Source: Heterotrichella gracilis
Lineage: Eukaryota; Sar; Xanthophyceae; Tribonematales; Xanthonemataceae
Assembly (NCBI GenBank): GCA_032358255.1
Contig: JAULBX010005887.1
Span: forward strand, 62,001-126,000
Length of the DNA: 64,000 bases
Reading direction: 5' to 3'
The translations under genes were made by a program, and so were the position numbers. The notes under the pieces are model-generated. The model was given only the letters and a program-made list of their open reading frames with translations, was not told where the DNA came from and did not search any database. How positions within the stretch are numbered: the first letter of the stretch is position 1; each line of letters opens with the position of its first letter. This document shows, one piece after another, positions 1-12,200 of the stretch.

Positions 1-908
1 GGTGCTGAGCACAGGTACGGACCCCGCACCCTGCAGGCTGCACGACCTTCATGGCCACAAGGTTCTTGCTGAAGCCCAAGGCACGCGTGGTCAGCGTTGA
101 GGAGAACCCAGCAGCCAATAAAGCTAGAACCTATTATTGCAGTGTCAGAACAAGGGTTGCAAGTTATAATGGCGTGGCGTCTTGAGGAAGGTGGGTGTAC
201 ACAGAGTAGACGGTGCGAAGTGAGCTACTTGCGGCAAATAGCGTAGAAGCATGTGAATACCTTTTCTCAGGACATACAACGGGGTGAACATGCTAGCACT
301 ATCTAGTCTCTATCTATATGGGTTCCCATGGCCACCGAGGTTTGTGATGCATGCATGTTGTGAAGTCTAGCACTCCTGCTGCAGGGTTTGAAGCGTTGCT
401 ATCAGGGCAAGCACGCTGCAGGAGGCACCCTTGTCTGCTCACACTGTGGCGGAGTGCTGGCACTGAAGCGGCAGCAGGGAACAATGCGCCTAGAGTTTCT
501 GAGTACGATTATTTTGCAGAAAGCATGCATATGTGACCATGCCGTACTGAAGTACTGGACAGGCACGCAGCTGCAATATTGCGCCAGGTTGTAGGTGTGA
601 CGGTAATGAAGTGGCACTGTTTGTAACTAAAGCCGTCTTATAACGGTTTTAACGCCAGGACACGTCCGTGCAGGGGATGTGCAGTACCGTGATGCTCTGT
701 GCTCTAGCAACGCACAGAGCCACTCAAGCGCGTCAACAGGTTGCTGAAACAGCTGGCCTGCAACACTAATACTCCTAGTATGAAGCTCTGCTCATAAACC
801 CCACTCCAGCCCAAACTTTGGGCCTCCTTTACCCTTTACCCTCTCCACCAAGTACCCGCCGGCCCAGCCCACCCCATCCCACCCAGCGCCTCCATGGACC
901 AGCAAGAT
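1..908. other. Unassigned left edge, no supportable gene
   Basis: I see no exon chain here that keeps frame. Near 20-115 both strands can be read for a few dozen codons, and the minus-strand reading resembles an organelle-targeting stretch, but neither reading can be tied to splice sites or a family. A gene cut by the window edge is possible. Confidence 0.3.
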
Positions 909-1845
909 CTAGATGAGCAGGCTAGTGCTCCCTCCCGCTTGCCCCGCCGCCTTGCTGCTCGCCAGCTGCCCGAACAGCAGAAAGCTGCCTGCTGCACTCC
1001 TCCCTTTCTGGTCCTCAACCCCAACCTGTGGGCAAGGTCAGCCATGTCACACACAGCCAGCTGTACGAGGGTTTGGGGGACTATTGTTGACCGACAAAAG
1101 TAGACCAAGTTGCAGTACATGCAGGGTGTGCATCTGTAGTATCTGCCTCCATCGCTAACCAGGTCCCAGGATGTGATGGCGTGCCTCCTGCCACCTGACA
1201 GCAGCTCATCCAGAAAATCTTGCTCACCCTCCACCCAATCTTTGAAGTCACGTTTGTGTCTGAGGTGCAGTTCCTGTTCTGTGCCGTCGTCGTCCACAGC
1301 CACAATGGTCTTACCAGGGCCTGGAGGCAAGCAGCAAAGTTGGCAACCACTGACTCTTTGGCAGTAGAGGGTTATGGCCCACAGCGTCGCACAGTGCAGC
1401 CCACGGTGTGGCAAGTGGGGGTGATGCAGGTTAAAACTATCCTTCAAGTTGTTTGCTCACCAGCTGTTTCGAAACCCTCAAGTAAAGCTAGGCGCACAGC
1501 CGCACGATGGATGCCAACATCTGCCAGCAGGTCATAAGTGAGCGTGGGGATAAGGTCTTGTTTGGCGCCTGTGAAGCCCTCTGCCACAAGTACAGCCGTC
1601 ACCTCTGCCTTCTGCTCTTCACTGAGCAGGGTCATATACTTCTGCATGTACTGCCTGAGGGCTGCTGCTTCAGGAGTTGAGGTGGGAGCCTTGCTCTCCG
1701 ACTGGGCAGTGCTGGAGCTACCTTTGCTGCCTGCCTCAGCTGTGCATGCATGTGGCCCAGCGCTGGCGCTGAGCTTGCACGGCACACGCGCCATGCCAGG
1801 CCCAAGGCCTTCATGCTTCTGCAGCCTTTGAACGTCTATATGCAA
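909..1845 (-). CDS. Hypothetical protein with SAM-like helical segment (3-exon model)
   Basis: I do not recognise this gene. Three minus-strand exons join in frame: about 1845-1461 (donor gtgagc, phase 1), 1320-1160 (acceptor ctccag, donor gttagc) and 1025-909 (acceptor cccacag, TAG at 911-909). The 5' limit is uncertain: the first in-frame ATG is at 1794, and the open frame runs back to 1845. The first exon has a Ser/Thr/Ala-rich start, then a helical stretch ending in DLLADVGIHRAAVRLALLEG, which resembles the C-terminal helix of SAM domains. The second exon is charged (KRDFKDWVEGEQDFLDELL) and could be a helix. No membrane segment or catalytic motif is visible. It could be a small cellular protein or a remnant of a larger transposon-encoded one. 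Confidence 0.45.
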
Positions 1846-2590
1846 GCATTGCCCTTCCTGCTCGCTTTGAAAAGGAAGGCATCACCTACATAGAAGTACT
1901 TGTGATGCTCTGAGCTGAGGTTTGATAAGCCGTAGACGTGACGCTGATTCTTATGAAGGTAGTGCACGCTGTTTTTCAACTATTGGAACGCAGCTTACAA
2001 AAAGAAAATGTACATATTATATTATTTCCTGCATATGGTCTGACCTCCCAAACGGTGAGATGTCACATACGCAATATCTTATCCCAGGTGCAATCCCAAG
2101 CAACTGTTGCGACCAGCTTGGCACGTTCAATGCAAGCAGTCAATGCTCACTCGAGACTCATGGCTTCCAACCAGCACATGGCCCACTTGCGGGTTAACAT
2201 CCAACTCTGGCACGTCAAGCAAGTGGCTTGCAATATTGCACTGTGAAACACCCCCCAGTCGTATTTAACTGAAAAAGAACTGGACAACGCTTGTGGCCAC
2301 AGCAACTGCTGGCACAAGAAGCAAAGTTCAACTGATAAGTAACATATTCCAATTGGTGGCCAGCCAGCGGTATAACAAGCACACAACAACAATATGCCAG
2401 CCAGCAGGGCCACTCCTCAAATTACACATAATCAACAACCCAAGTGTTCCCATAGCAAAGGGGTACGCTGGTTACCCCAGCACTGACGCTAAACGAGCTG
2501 ACACATGGAGTTGTAACTAGGCGCTGAGAACCCCAAGTAAGGGTATTGGGCCACCGTCTCCCCACCCCAGTGCACCACCAAGGACAGCTC
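1846..2590. other. Intergenic, presumed syntaxin 3' flank
   Basis: No supportable exon on either strand. The right end lies directly downstream of the syntaxin stop codon and should hold its 3' UTR and polyadenylation site. Confidence 0.4.
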
Positions 2591-5500
2591 CTAGCCCTTG
2601 ACGTTGGGTATGACCGTACCCAGCACCACCCCAAGTATGACCAGTAGTATGAGTATGACCAGAATGATGCAGCAGCACATCCACCTGCGGGAGCGCTTGT
2701 AGTACAGCTTGGCCTGGATCAGGTGGTCGGTGCCCCGGGACACGTAGTTGGTGGCAGAAGAAACCTGCACGCAGCAACTGGCACCCTCAGTGCCCACCAC
2801 CCTATGATTAACAAAAAATTCAAGTTTGAAACTGCAGTTTTATGTCCCGCAGGTATTTGATGAAAAATGTAGCTGCAAGGATGCACATAAAATTCAGTTA
2901 CTGCGGTATTGATATTGGGTACCCTCGATTGTACGCATTGCACCTTCAAGCCTCCATTCTACACCCTGCCGCTACGCACCATCACCCACCTGCGCCTCTG
3001 CACCGTCCCTACACCCTATTCCTCAATACCCTAAAATACAACCCTGCATCCAAGATCCAAGCGCCGCCGCCCCCCAACCCCACCTGCTTCTCTATGTTGC
3101 CCAGTATGTGGCCCTGCACCCTGTATCTTCAAACCCTAATATAAACCCCACCGCACCCCCCACCCCCCACCTGCTTCTCTATATTGTCCAGCATGTGCCC
3201 CTGCTCCTCCACCACCACCGCCATGTCCAGGAAGACCTGGTGCAGGCCAAGCAGGGAGCGCTCAAGCTCGCGCACAGCCGCGTTGCGCTCCTCAACCTCG
3301 GCAAGGGTGTCCAGCACCTGGGAGGGGAGGGGAAGGGGAGGGGGGAGCGTGTAATGCAAATAATGTGGGGGTACTCTGCTGGAGAAGCCTGGTAATGGTT
3401 TTTGCTTATTGCGGTTCATTGCATAAATCACTGGCATTATCTAAAAAACGTATACGCTGTTAGTGTACATTCTGACATTTCTTTCAACTAGCAAAAGCAT
3501 ACTTAGATCAACATGCGCTGCCAATTTGCTCTGGTACTACGTACATACTTCGTACATATGTGTAATCAGGCACATGCTTTGCAAACCTCCTATTTTTCAG
3601 ATTCTCACCATTGCCCCCTTGCCCTGGTTGATGAGCGCCTGTCGGTAGATGTCGTCCACGCCCCCCGCATCAAGCATCTCGTCCACACGCTCCTCGCTGG
3701 GCTCAACACCTGCGCAATAATATTCATTTCACATTATTATTGTTACAGGCAATCCAGCTAAAATGCCACACATGGCCGAACTTTAAACCCTAAACCCCAA
3801 GCCTCAAACCCTAAAACCATCATACTGACATCAAAGCATCTCATCCATCTGCCTCTCCGTAGGATCAACGCCTGCGCACACATCGTCATGAGGGTGTAAA
3901 ACATTTCTAAGTGTGTCAAAGTGGGGTAAGCAGCACAACTGGTTAACCACCATCTACCACATGGAGAATAGCACACCTGGCAATGGGGCATCAACACATG
4001 CGCTGAATCCCGCACATGCACGACAACATATCATCCGGGGTGTGCACAGATGATACGTTATTGTGCCAAAATTGAGTGTGCACCTGAGACGGTGACAAGA
4101 TCCAATGATAAAGGACAATATGTAGCGATTATCTGCCCCCTGCGCACCTGTGCCACGCGTGTCGGACACGTGCCGCTGCACATTGACGTATCGAAATTAA
4201 ACATGATAACATGACCATTACATGTCTCGCACCCCTGGACCATGACAAAACACCGCTGCACAGCAACAGGCCATTTATAAAGGATACAACATATCCATTA
4301 CATGCCTCCCGCGCACCTGTGACCGTGAACAGGCGCCGCTGCACAGTAACATATCAATAACAGAAATAGATTATACCATACTTGTCACATATCCTATGCG
4401 CACCTGTGACTGTGAACAGGCGCCGCTGCACTATCTCGCGGTTGTCGGCCCGCACCCGCTCACGCAGCGCAGAGAACTGACCAGTCAGGTTGCGCAGCTT
4501 GGTGCGCAGGCCAGCCGTGAGGCTGGTGCGGGTGCGGTGGGAGGCCGAGCCAGGGCCAGCGCCCTGCAATCATTAGAATATGAAGATTGGGTGTCACAAC
4601 CTCTGCAGATACAGGCTTCCTGTGCACCTGCTTGGTGGCTGCATTACTACATGATTTAATCTACATTCTTATGGTATACTTATCTTTTATAACATAGCAA
4701 TATACTATCATTATAAAAGTACTATCTTCAATGACCACATGGCAGCTTGAAGCCCAATGCTTTGTTTCTTTTCTGTAGTTTGAAGTACTGTAGAGCAGCC
4801 CCCCCACCAAACGCACCGGAATGGCTGCCGCCACCTGATTGAGGCTGTCGATCACATCCAGCTTGCCCTTGATGACGTAGGCCGCCTGGCTGGCGCTGGT
4901 GATGCGCGCCTGGATGTCCTCCCGCAGCCTGTGCACCTCGCCCTTGCTGGTGCTCAGGCGGGAGCGCTCGTGCAGCTGCTCGACGTCGCCCTGCTTGGCC
5001 TGGAGGTCCTTCAGCATGGCCTGCGGGGTGTTAGGGTTTAGGGTTTTGTGTTTTGGGTCCAGGGTCAGCAATTTAGGGTTGTGCAGCTGCTCTATGTTGT
5101 GCTGCTTGGCCTGGAGGTCCTTCAGCATGGCCTGCGGGGTGCAGGGTGCAGGGTTGGGGTCCGGAGTTTAGGATTTTAGGCTTTAGGGTTAAGGGTTTGG
5201 TTTGGGGTGAGTTTGGGGTTGTGCGCTTTGCTTGGCCTGGAAGTCCTTCAGCATGGCCTGCGGGGTGTAGGGTGTAGGGTTTGGGTCTTAGTTCAGGGTT
5301 TAGAGTTGTTTGGGTTCTCTGTATCGCGCTGCTTGGCCTGGATGTCCGTCAGCATGGCCTGCAGGGTGTAGGGTGTAGGGTTTGGCTCTGGGATTCAAGG
5401 GGTTAGGGTTATGCGGTTGCTCAAAATCGCGCTGGCTTGGTCTAAAAGTGATTCAGCATCATGCAAACCCTAATATGCAAACCCTAAACCTCAGGAATCA

Positions 5501-6576
5501 AACATCATGGCCCTGTGGGGTATAGGGTGTAGGGTTTGGGTGCTGAGGTTTAGGATGTACTGTTGTGCAGCTGCGCTGTTTCTCGCTTTGTCTGCAAGAC
5601 CTTCACTGAAGGCTGGCAGGCTGAGCATGGCCAGGCGCAATGGGTTATGCACATGGGAATGCTTCAAGTGTAAATTGTACAGGTAGGGTGCTCCTCGGCA
5701 TGGCCTCAAGATGGTGTAAACAAACACCCCCCAAACCTGCCTGCAGACGTGGACACTGCCTGCTGTGCTTGCCGCACCCGCTACAGGATTACATTCCCAC
5801 CCACCCACCTGCACTTGCTTCACCTCCCGCAGGAAATTCTGCATCTCGGTGTGGATGGGGTCTATCAGGGGGGCGGCAGGCTCCTTGCCCCACCCCCTGC
5901 CCACCGCACCCCCTTGGGCCTCAACATCGTACACATCTGACGCGCTCTGCCTGTCATCCCTGGGGCTCCGCTGCCTGGCGGGGACTGGGAAGGTTGACGG
6001 GCGATAACGGGGATTTTTATTCTGTGGAGGAGGGGGATTTGTGGTCAGCATTCTGGTGGTGGTGGTGTGGCGGGCAGGGGTTTGGAAGAAACCCTAATTA
6101 TGGTCATGCGAGATTTGGTGCAAAACTACTACCATGGCGGCAGTGCATGGTAGGACTTTCGTACTGGCAAGGAGGAGGCGCAACAGGACTACGAATTTAG
6201 CTTAGAGGACGTACTTCAGTACTATTAACACTGTTAATAGTAATAGTGACTATGCATGCCATGCCATGGCGGCCAATATTAATATTATTATTTACTAAAT
6301 AGGACTGTTAACATTGTCACAATAGTATTCAATTATAATGCGTGCCCTTCAGGGGCACACAGGGCAATAAGCCGATGACGGCTTGGAACGCCTTTTGTTT
6401 GTTTGTTTGTATTCAATTATGCATGTGCACTTCATGAACAGTGCCCGCCTTAAAATGCCTGTGGGTGCTCCCACGCACTGCACACACCCTACCAGCAGCG
6501 TGCGTGGTCCATGACTGCCGCATGCATGAGTCATGATGCCACTCACCTGGTCAATCTCGCCCAGTAGGTCATTCAT
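2591..6576 (-). CDS. Syntaxin, Qa-SNARE (SYP1-like), plasma-membrane type
   Basis: Membrane-fusion t-SNARE of 336 aa in seven exons: 6576-6547, 6021-5809, 5020-4835, 4563-4404, 3709-3609, 3317-3171, 2764-2591. Phases join cleanly, including a split Gly codon between exons 4 and 5. The start [10 protein letters not shown] matches plant SYP1 proteins. Residues about 60-200 are the helical Habc-type region, ending in the family motif RRLFTVTG. The SNARE motif runs from about 222 to 290, with [17 protein letters not shown] carrying the central zero-layer glutamine (Q257). A basic patch (KRSRR) precedes the tail anchor at about 307-330, and the protein ends NVKG. The motif GTDHLIQAK is typical of the plasma-membrane clade. 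The intron between exons 2 and 3 and those after exons 4 and 6 carry exon-edge copies (separate entries). Family assignment is firm; the subclass is inferred. The donor of exon 3 (gtggcg) is weak. Confidence 0.93.
3081..3115 (-). repeat. Copy of syntaxin exon 6 3' end
   Basis: This intronic block repeats the last ~30 bases of exon 6 plus its splice donor (original at about 3168-3205), with a few substitutions. It lies about 88 bp downstream in the transcript. Confidence 0.75.
4141..4345 (-). repeat. Three degenerate copies of syntaxin exon 4 3' end
   Basis: The exon 4 end encoding RRLFTVTG plus its gtgcgc donor (4396-4431) recurs at 4311-4345 (almost exact), about 4228-4260 and 4141-4182 (increasingly diverged). 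Spacing is roughly 80-90 bp. Each copy keeps a usable-looking donor. Confidence 0.75.
4970..5530 (-). repeat. Tandem copies of syntaxin exon 3 5' end with TTTAGGG-like spacers
   Basis: The acceptor and first ~50 bases of exon 3 (codons for [10 protein letters not shown]; original about 4973-5023) recur at about 5081-5140, 5229-5265, 5331-5368 and, more degenerate, 5435-5530. The first period is 108 bp. Spacers contain gtagggtttaggg-like sequence. Every copy keeps the cag acceptor followed by gccatgctgaag or a near variant. Confidence 0.8.
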
Positions 6577-9212
6577 TGCTGCTGAAGGCACCTGGGGTCC
6601 TTATCTCAGAGTCTGACACTGGTGTTGACAGGGCTATCCACAGCGCCTGGCAGGAGCTCCGAGCTTGGAACCGCTTGAAACCGCCTTCAAGTTAGCAGCG
6701 CTGGAGTTAAGAGCTAAACCTCCAGTGCAAGGCAATGATAGGGCAATGGAGCCTGCAGGGTGCAGGAACTGTCAGTGAATGCCTTCCTTCCTGCTAGTAA
6801 AATGTTGCCTAGCTAGGACAGGCTACCAGAACAAAGCTTGTTACAACGCTTACCCTGACTCTGCTTGGCTCACTCACAGTAACAGCTGCATCTTCTGGTC
6901 GAGTAACAAGGCTACCAGGCTAACAAGGCTTAAGGCTGAGCCTTAAGGCAGCATGAAGTCACTGACCTAGATATTACAAGTCTGGCTCTTAATGACAACA
7001 ATGCCAAGTGGTCGCCAGTCAAATGAAACTCAAGGCTGGATGCAGCATGGGGTGTTTCCACTTTTAAGTTGGGAAACTGTAATAAGCATAAGAACTGTAG
7101 TAAGCATAGTATGTGTTACAGGTGCTCACCCAGGCTCAGTACAGAACCCACTTGCAAATTCAGTGTCACGCTGTCAGCTCCGAGCAGTTCCAGCTGTTGC
7201 TGAAACATTAGCCAGCGTGAGTCACCCGGACTTTCTGAGAAGCCATGTGATAGAGGCCCACGGTTGTTCTGGCTGTTGTCCTGACTGGCTCTTTGAAAGG
7301 CTACAGCTGCCCTCCCAGCTGCCGGGCTGCCTATAATGCAAGCAGGTGCTCTCACCAATCCTAGCGCTGAGTTAACCCGACTTTACTGCACCCGAGGCTG
7401 CCTTTAAAACGTTCGGAGTCAATGCTGAGTAGACTATTAAGTACACTTGGTGTGGTATCAAGGCCGGTGTCAAGCCTAGGGCTGTTTTGCTTGGGTCGAT
7501 CCGAGTGCACCAACAGCTGTCAACAAACCATCGTTTAGGACTCCCAGCGCCTTGAAAAATAGAGGTTCAAATGATGTGACGGTGTGTTTTGGCTTCATGC
7601 TTGGCAATGCGAGCAACCGTTGCTCTTTTGCACAGCACACGCATGGAGGCAGCTCCTCGTCACCATCACGGCACGATCATGAAGAGCTAGATGAGCACGA
7701 CACGTGTAACTGAATCCCTGCAAGCTGTTCAGGTAGGAATCCCAGCCTTGGCACGCCGGGATGGGGTCACCAAATGGGGGGGTGTGAAGTACAGAGCCCA
7801 AGGATGATCCCCGAGGATCATCCGAGGTCCCTGCGTGTAGTCTATGGCTTTCTGAGCCGCGACGGGCACATTATTATTCTAATTCTAATGATCCCCGAGG
7901 AAAATGTAGCATCCTGTGTGAGAGAGTCCGCTCAGGTGCAAAATCTTTGAGCGCCAAGGAATGAACGGGATCCTGAGTGCTGCAGTGTTACATGTGTGTA
8001 CTGAAGATATTATAGATGCCATGATGAGCTGAAAACCAGACTGGGAGTTGCTTCCAAGCCTAAGTTCTCGGCTAGCAACGCGCAATATTGAATCTTTAGC
8101 AGCCCTGGGCTGTCGCAGGCTGCAGCATGCGCTTGACATCCAACATGAATACAGAATGCTCGTGGCAGAATCAGAAACGCATTCCGCCAGTTCATCCAGA
8201 TGTGATTCAAAATCTTTGGAATGCCAAGCACACTGTTTGCCTCCAAAATTGCGGCAGAATCGTAGCCAACTCAGCGAGTGCCTACTGTAACACACTGACA
8301 CACACTCCTACTTAATGAAAAGGTGAGTAATCTACAAACAGCCACTGCAGTGCTGACGTCATAGTACTTCAATTGAAAACCGGTGCGCAATTGCCAGGTG
8401 CACACCCACAGATGCACTTGAATCGGTGTGTGCCCTACACCGCTGTGAACTGACCACAGCACTGGACATGCTCTGTCATGTCGCCCACCATACATTTGAC
8501 CCCAAACCATATAGATAAACTAGACTATTTAGTAACCCACGGAAACAAGAGGCCAGAAAACGCCTCGCACTGAAATGTAAAAGTCACAGCGGACACGCGC
8601 AAGCAGCCACAGCGACCAGTGCTCCATTCGTTATGTGTGTATCAAAGAGAGAACGATGCTTTGCAACCAACGACTGGCTGGGACCCTATATAGGGTTCAT
8701 GTATAAACCCTAAACATGTGCAGCGCATGGCACCAGCCCTAGGCTCAATTGCTTAATGCTCAGAAGATAATCCCAGGCATATTCCAAGCACACAAGAAAA
8801 AGCCTGTCTGCCAGCTGATGCATGAGAGACTCACTGGCCAACTGCAAAGCGCAAGCAAGCAACAGATCTCCGCTGCCCTCCAACCCCAAGGACCCCTGCA
8901 GCTTCATCGTTTGCTGGCACTTACAAGCGCTCCCGGGTCACCGCATGGCACCCCATGAACAGTTGCGATGTGCCCTATCCCCACATGGGAAAAGTACAAT
9001 GTATTATCCCCACCTGCCAGGAGAGACACATGAACCCCTGCGCAATTCTTTACAGGGCACCGCTTCATGCGCAGTCACCGTCCTAGCCTACCCTTTTGGC
9101 GGCATGCCTGCGATGGCACCAGATTCCTTCCGCTGCCCCTTTGGGGAACTAAAATATACCCTACCCAGCTAATCCCAACCCAGCCCCACAAGTCGTAAGA
9201 CCACCCCCTTGC
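6577..9212. other. Gene-poor interval between syntaxin and kinase
   Basis: The right of this 2.6-kb stretch is the kinase 3' flank and the left is the syntaxin promoter and 5' UTR. Open frames around 7885-8315 exist on both strands, but none shows a domain, a consistent exon structure or biased composition. I see no supportable gene. Confidence 0.4.
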
Positions 9213-12200
9213 TTACAGCCCGATTGAGGATTCCCTGGCTGGTAGGTGCACGTTCCCCTTTGGCGGTGCCGACCGGCTGCGGTGCGCGCCCGCCCGCCCC
9301 AGCGCCCGCATTGCCCGCACCATCTCCTTGAGATCCCCCACAATCTCCTTGAAGCTGGGACGGGCTAGGGGGTCCTCCTCCCAGCACCTGGGAAATCAAC
9401 AAATTTATATTGATTAAAATACATCACTAAATAACAATCTATAGTTTTCAGGGTAAACAAGTATGAAACATCCAGATATTGTTAGTCTGCGCTTGACTTA
9501 CAGATATACGATGAAGGAAGGAATCTAAGACTGCACATGCAACCCTCTGTATACATACATGGAAGCAGCACATGAGCCAAGAAATCAGAGTCAGGCCGTC
9601 ACACCCAGATCTCTGCGCACCTCTGCATGAGCTGGGACCAGCCCGGGCAGGGCTCGGGAGGAGACTCCCCTTCCCACTCTGCTGTGCCTGGGAGCGCAGG
9701 GCGCAGCCTGGCCCCACTGGTGAGCTGGTGCAGCAGCGCGTGGTAGTTGAGGCCCTCGAAGGGTTCCCTGCTGGTCCAGAACTCCCACATGACCACGGCA
9801 AAGGAGAATATGTCGGCCTGAGGATGGCAAAGATGTGTCAGCGGGCGGGCACTTGCTTACAATTGATTGAATGTGAAGTGAACATATGCACAGATGCATT
9901 GCTGTCAAGGAATGGTAATATAAGGGTTCAACCTTGCATGCAAGTGTGAAGGGGCCCCCACCTCAAGGGGCCAGCTCGATCAAACCTCAAGTACAAGCAT
10001 ATATGTATATTGAGATAAGCAAGAAGAGAAAACTTTTGCATAGAGTTGAAATTCATGAATGCTACAAGACCATGCCATCATCCCATTCCCACCAGCCATA
10101 CCCAGCGCCTCACCTTTTCTGTGACCTTGGTCGGCGTCTTGATGATCTCTGGTGCTGTCCATGGCAGCGTGCCCCTGGAGCTGTTCACCCCACTGATGTA
10201 GGTCTGCATCTTTTGCTTGGACAGACCAAAGTCGCTCACCTGGGGAGGGGGGCCAGGGTGGAGCTTAAAATCTGAACCCTAAACGATACACCCTGCATCT
10301 GCTTAGGCAAGGTCAAATTTCCCGCTCTACTGTTCCAATTGCAGACTGTCTGAATTGTAAGCTGAAAGCAAATATACCACTTGCAACTGGTAGGCCACCA
10401 GGAAGTTGAAACTTTCCAATTTCTGAGAGAAAGCTGAGGCAGCAACCAGTACATGCTTTCCCATCTCCAACAGAATCAAACGCTTGCTGTTGCAATGGGA
10501 GGCCTTGTCTGCGCGCTCACCTTGCACACCGGCCGCTTGTCCCTGTATCCCAGCAGCAGGTTGCCGCTCTTGAGGTCAAAGTGCACCACGTTCTTGTTGT
10601 GCAGGTACTCCATGCCCTTGGCGGCGTCAAGCGCAAGCACCAGGCGCTGCAGCGGGGTGGACACGATGTCCGCCTTGCGCGTCAGAGCGTTCTGCAGCAG
10701 CCACAGGGTTCTGTCAGGGGCAGCTTGCAAGGCTGCAACAGCAGGGTGATGTCATACATGATAATGTCCGCATTGCATGTACCAGGACACTGCCTGGAAC
10801 CGGATTAGATAGGGTTTTCATTCGTTTGCTTGAAGAGAAGTGGCTGCAGGGTTTGTTATTAAGCTCCCATTATGCATTACATCATATCATTTACAGCAAA
10901 GATGTGTCACATCCGCCATGCGCACCTTGAGCGAGCCTGCGCCCATGAACTCCTCCACCAGCGCCGGTGGCCGCATGGCCCCCATGGGCTGCTGGTTGTC
11001 GTTCAGCTCGTCCATGAGGTCGTCTAATAGGTCGTCGTCATCAAGGTCCAGCGGGTCCTTCTTGAACTCAGGCAGCACCATGCCGTACACCCACACGATG
11101 TTGGGGTGCCGGAAGCTGCCCAGCATGTCGGCCTCCTTCACCAGGTCCTGTAGGGTATGAGAGAAAGAAATGGTAAGAACCATTTCCCCCATTGGTTGCG
11201 CAACAAAAGTACTCACCTACATAGAGATTGGGTAGAAAGCAAAGATGGATACTTAATCACACAAGGTGGACATGGTGCGATTCTACCCCTGATCTCTACC
11301 TGAATGGCTGAGCGGTTAACTCCGTTGCTGTCGTTGGTGTTCATGGCAGAGGGGTTGATGCACTTGACAGCCACGTCGGAGTTGTGCCACCGGCCCAGGT
11401 ACACCTGGCCAGCAAGATACAAGTGAATAAATAAAACATTCATAAAGCAAAATACAAATGATTAATAAGAGATGCATCAAGCGAAAGTATATAAGAAACC
11501 GCTGATCATGGTATGTGGGCACAAATGATTACAAAACAGTGAAAAAGCAAAATACTCATGATTTATAATACTTCCATAAAGCGTCTGTCACATGAACCAC
11601 TAACCCAAGAACCCAGCTCCTTCCCCCTATCCCTGCCTCCCCCACCACGCACCTCCCCATAGCTCCCGCTCCCCAGGAAGCGCACCAGCTTCACATCCTC
11701 CACCCGAATCACCTCCATGCGCTCAACGATGTCGCTCAGGTCCAGCCTGCCCTCCTTCTTGCTGCCGGTCACCGGGCTGTTGGTGTTGGTGGTGAACCCC
11801 GAGGCGCCCAGGGAGCCCTTCCCGCTGTTGTTGAGCGAGCCCCTGCCGCTGTTGTTCAGCGAGCGCTGGCCCAGGTCGGAGATGTTGGCAACCACGTCGC
11901 CTGCCTCGGAGCCTTGGGGTGGGAAACAGAAGCATTAGTTAGTACCCACATTGACAGCACATGCTTAAAGATGGAAGAACAGAGCAAGCTGGATTGGGCG
12001 AGCGCTGGCCCCGGTCTGAGATGTTGGCGTACTACCAAAATTTCCAAGCATGATCCTAATAGTATCATTAGAAAAACAGCAAACAGTCCCCACCTGATCC
12101 AGGCACCGAGGATGCTTGCCACCTGCAGTGCTCATCTGATGACCGGTTCTGCGTGGGCGACTCGTTGCTGTTGGGGAACTCAGAACCCGTCATGGCAAGC

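Noticed and set aside
5040-5530. Regularly spaced repeats considered as a CRISPR-like array
   Set aside because: The repeats are degenerate copies of an adjacent exon edge in a eukaryotic intron, with no unique spacers and no cas genes.
7885-8315. Possible transposase fragment on either strand
   Set aside because: No catalytic triad, terminal repeat or consistent frame could be seen.
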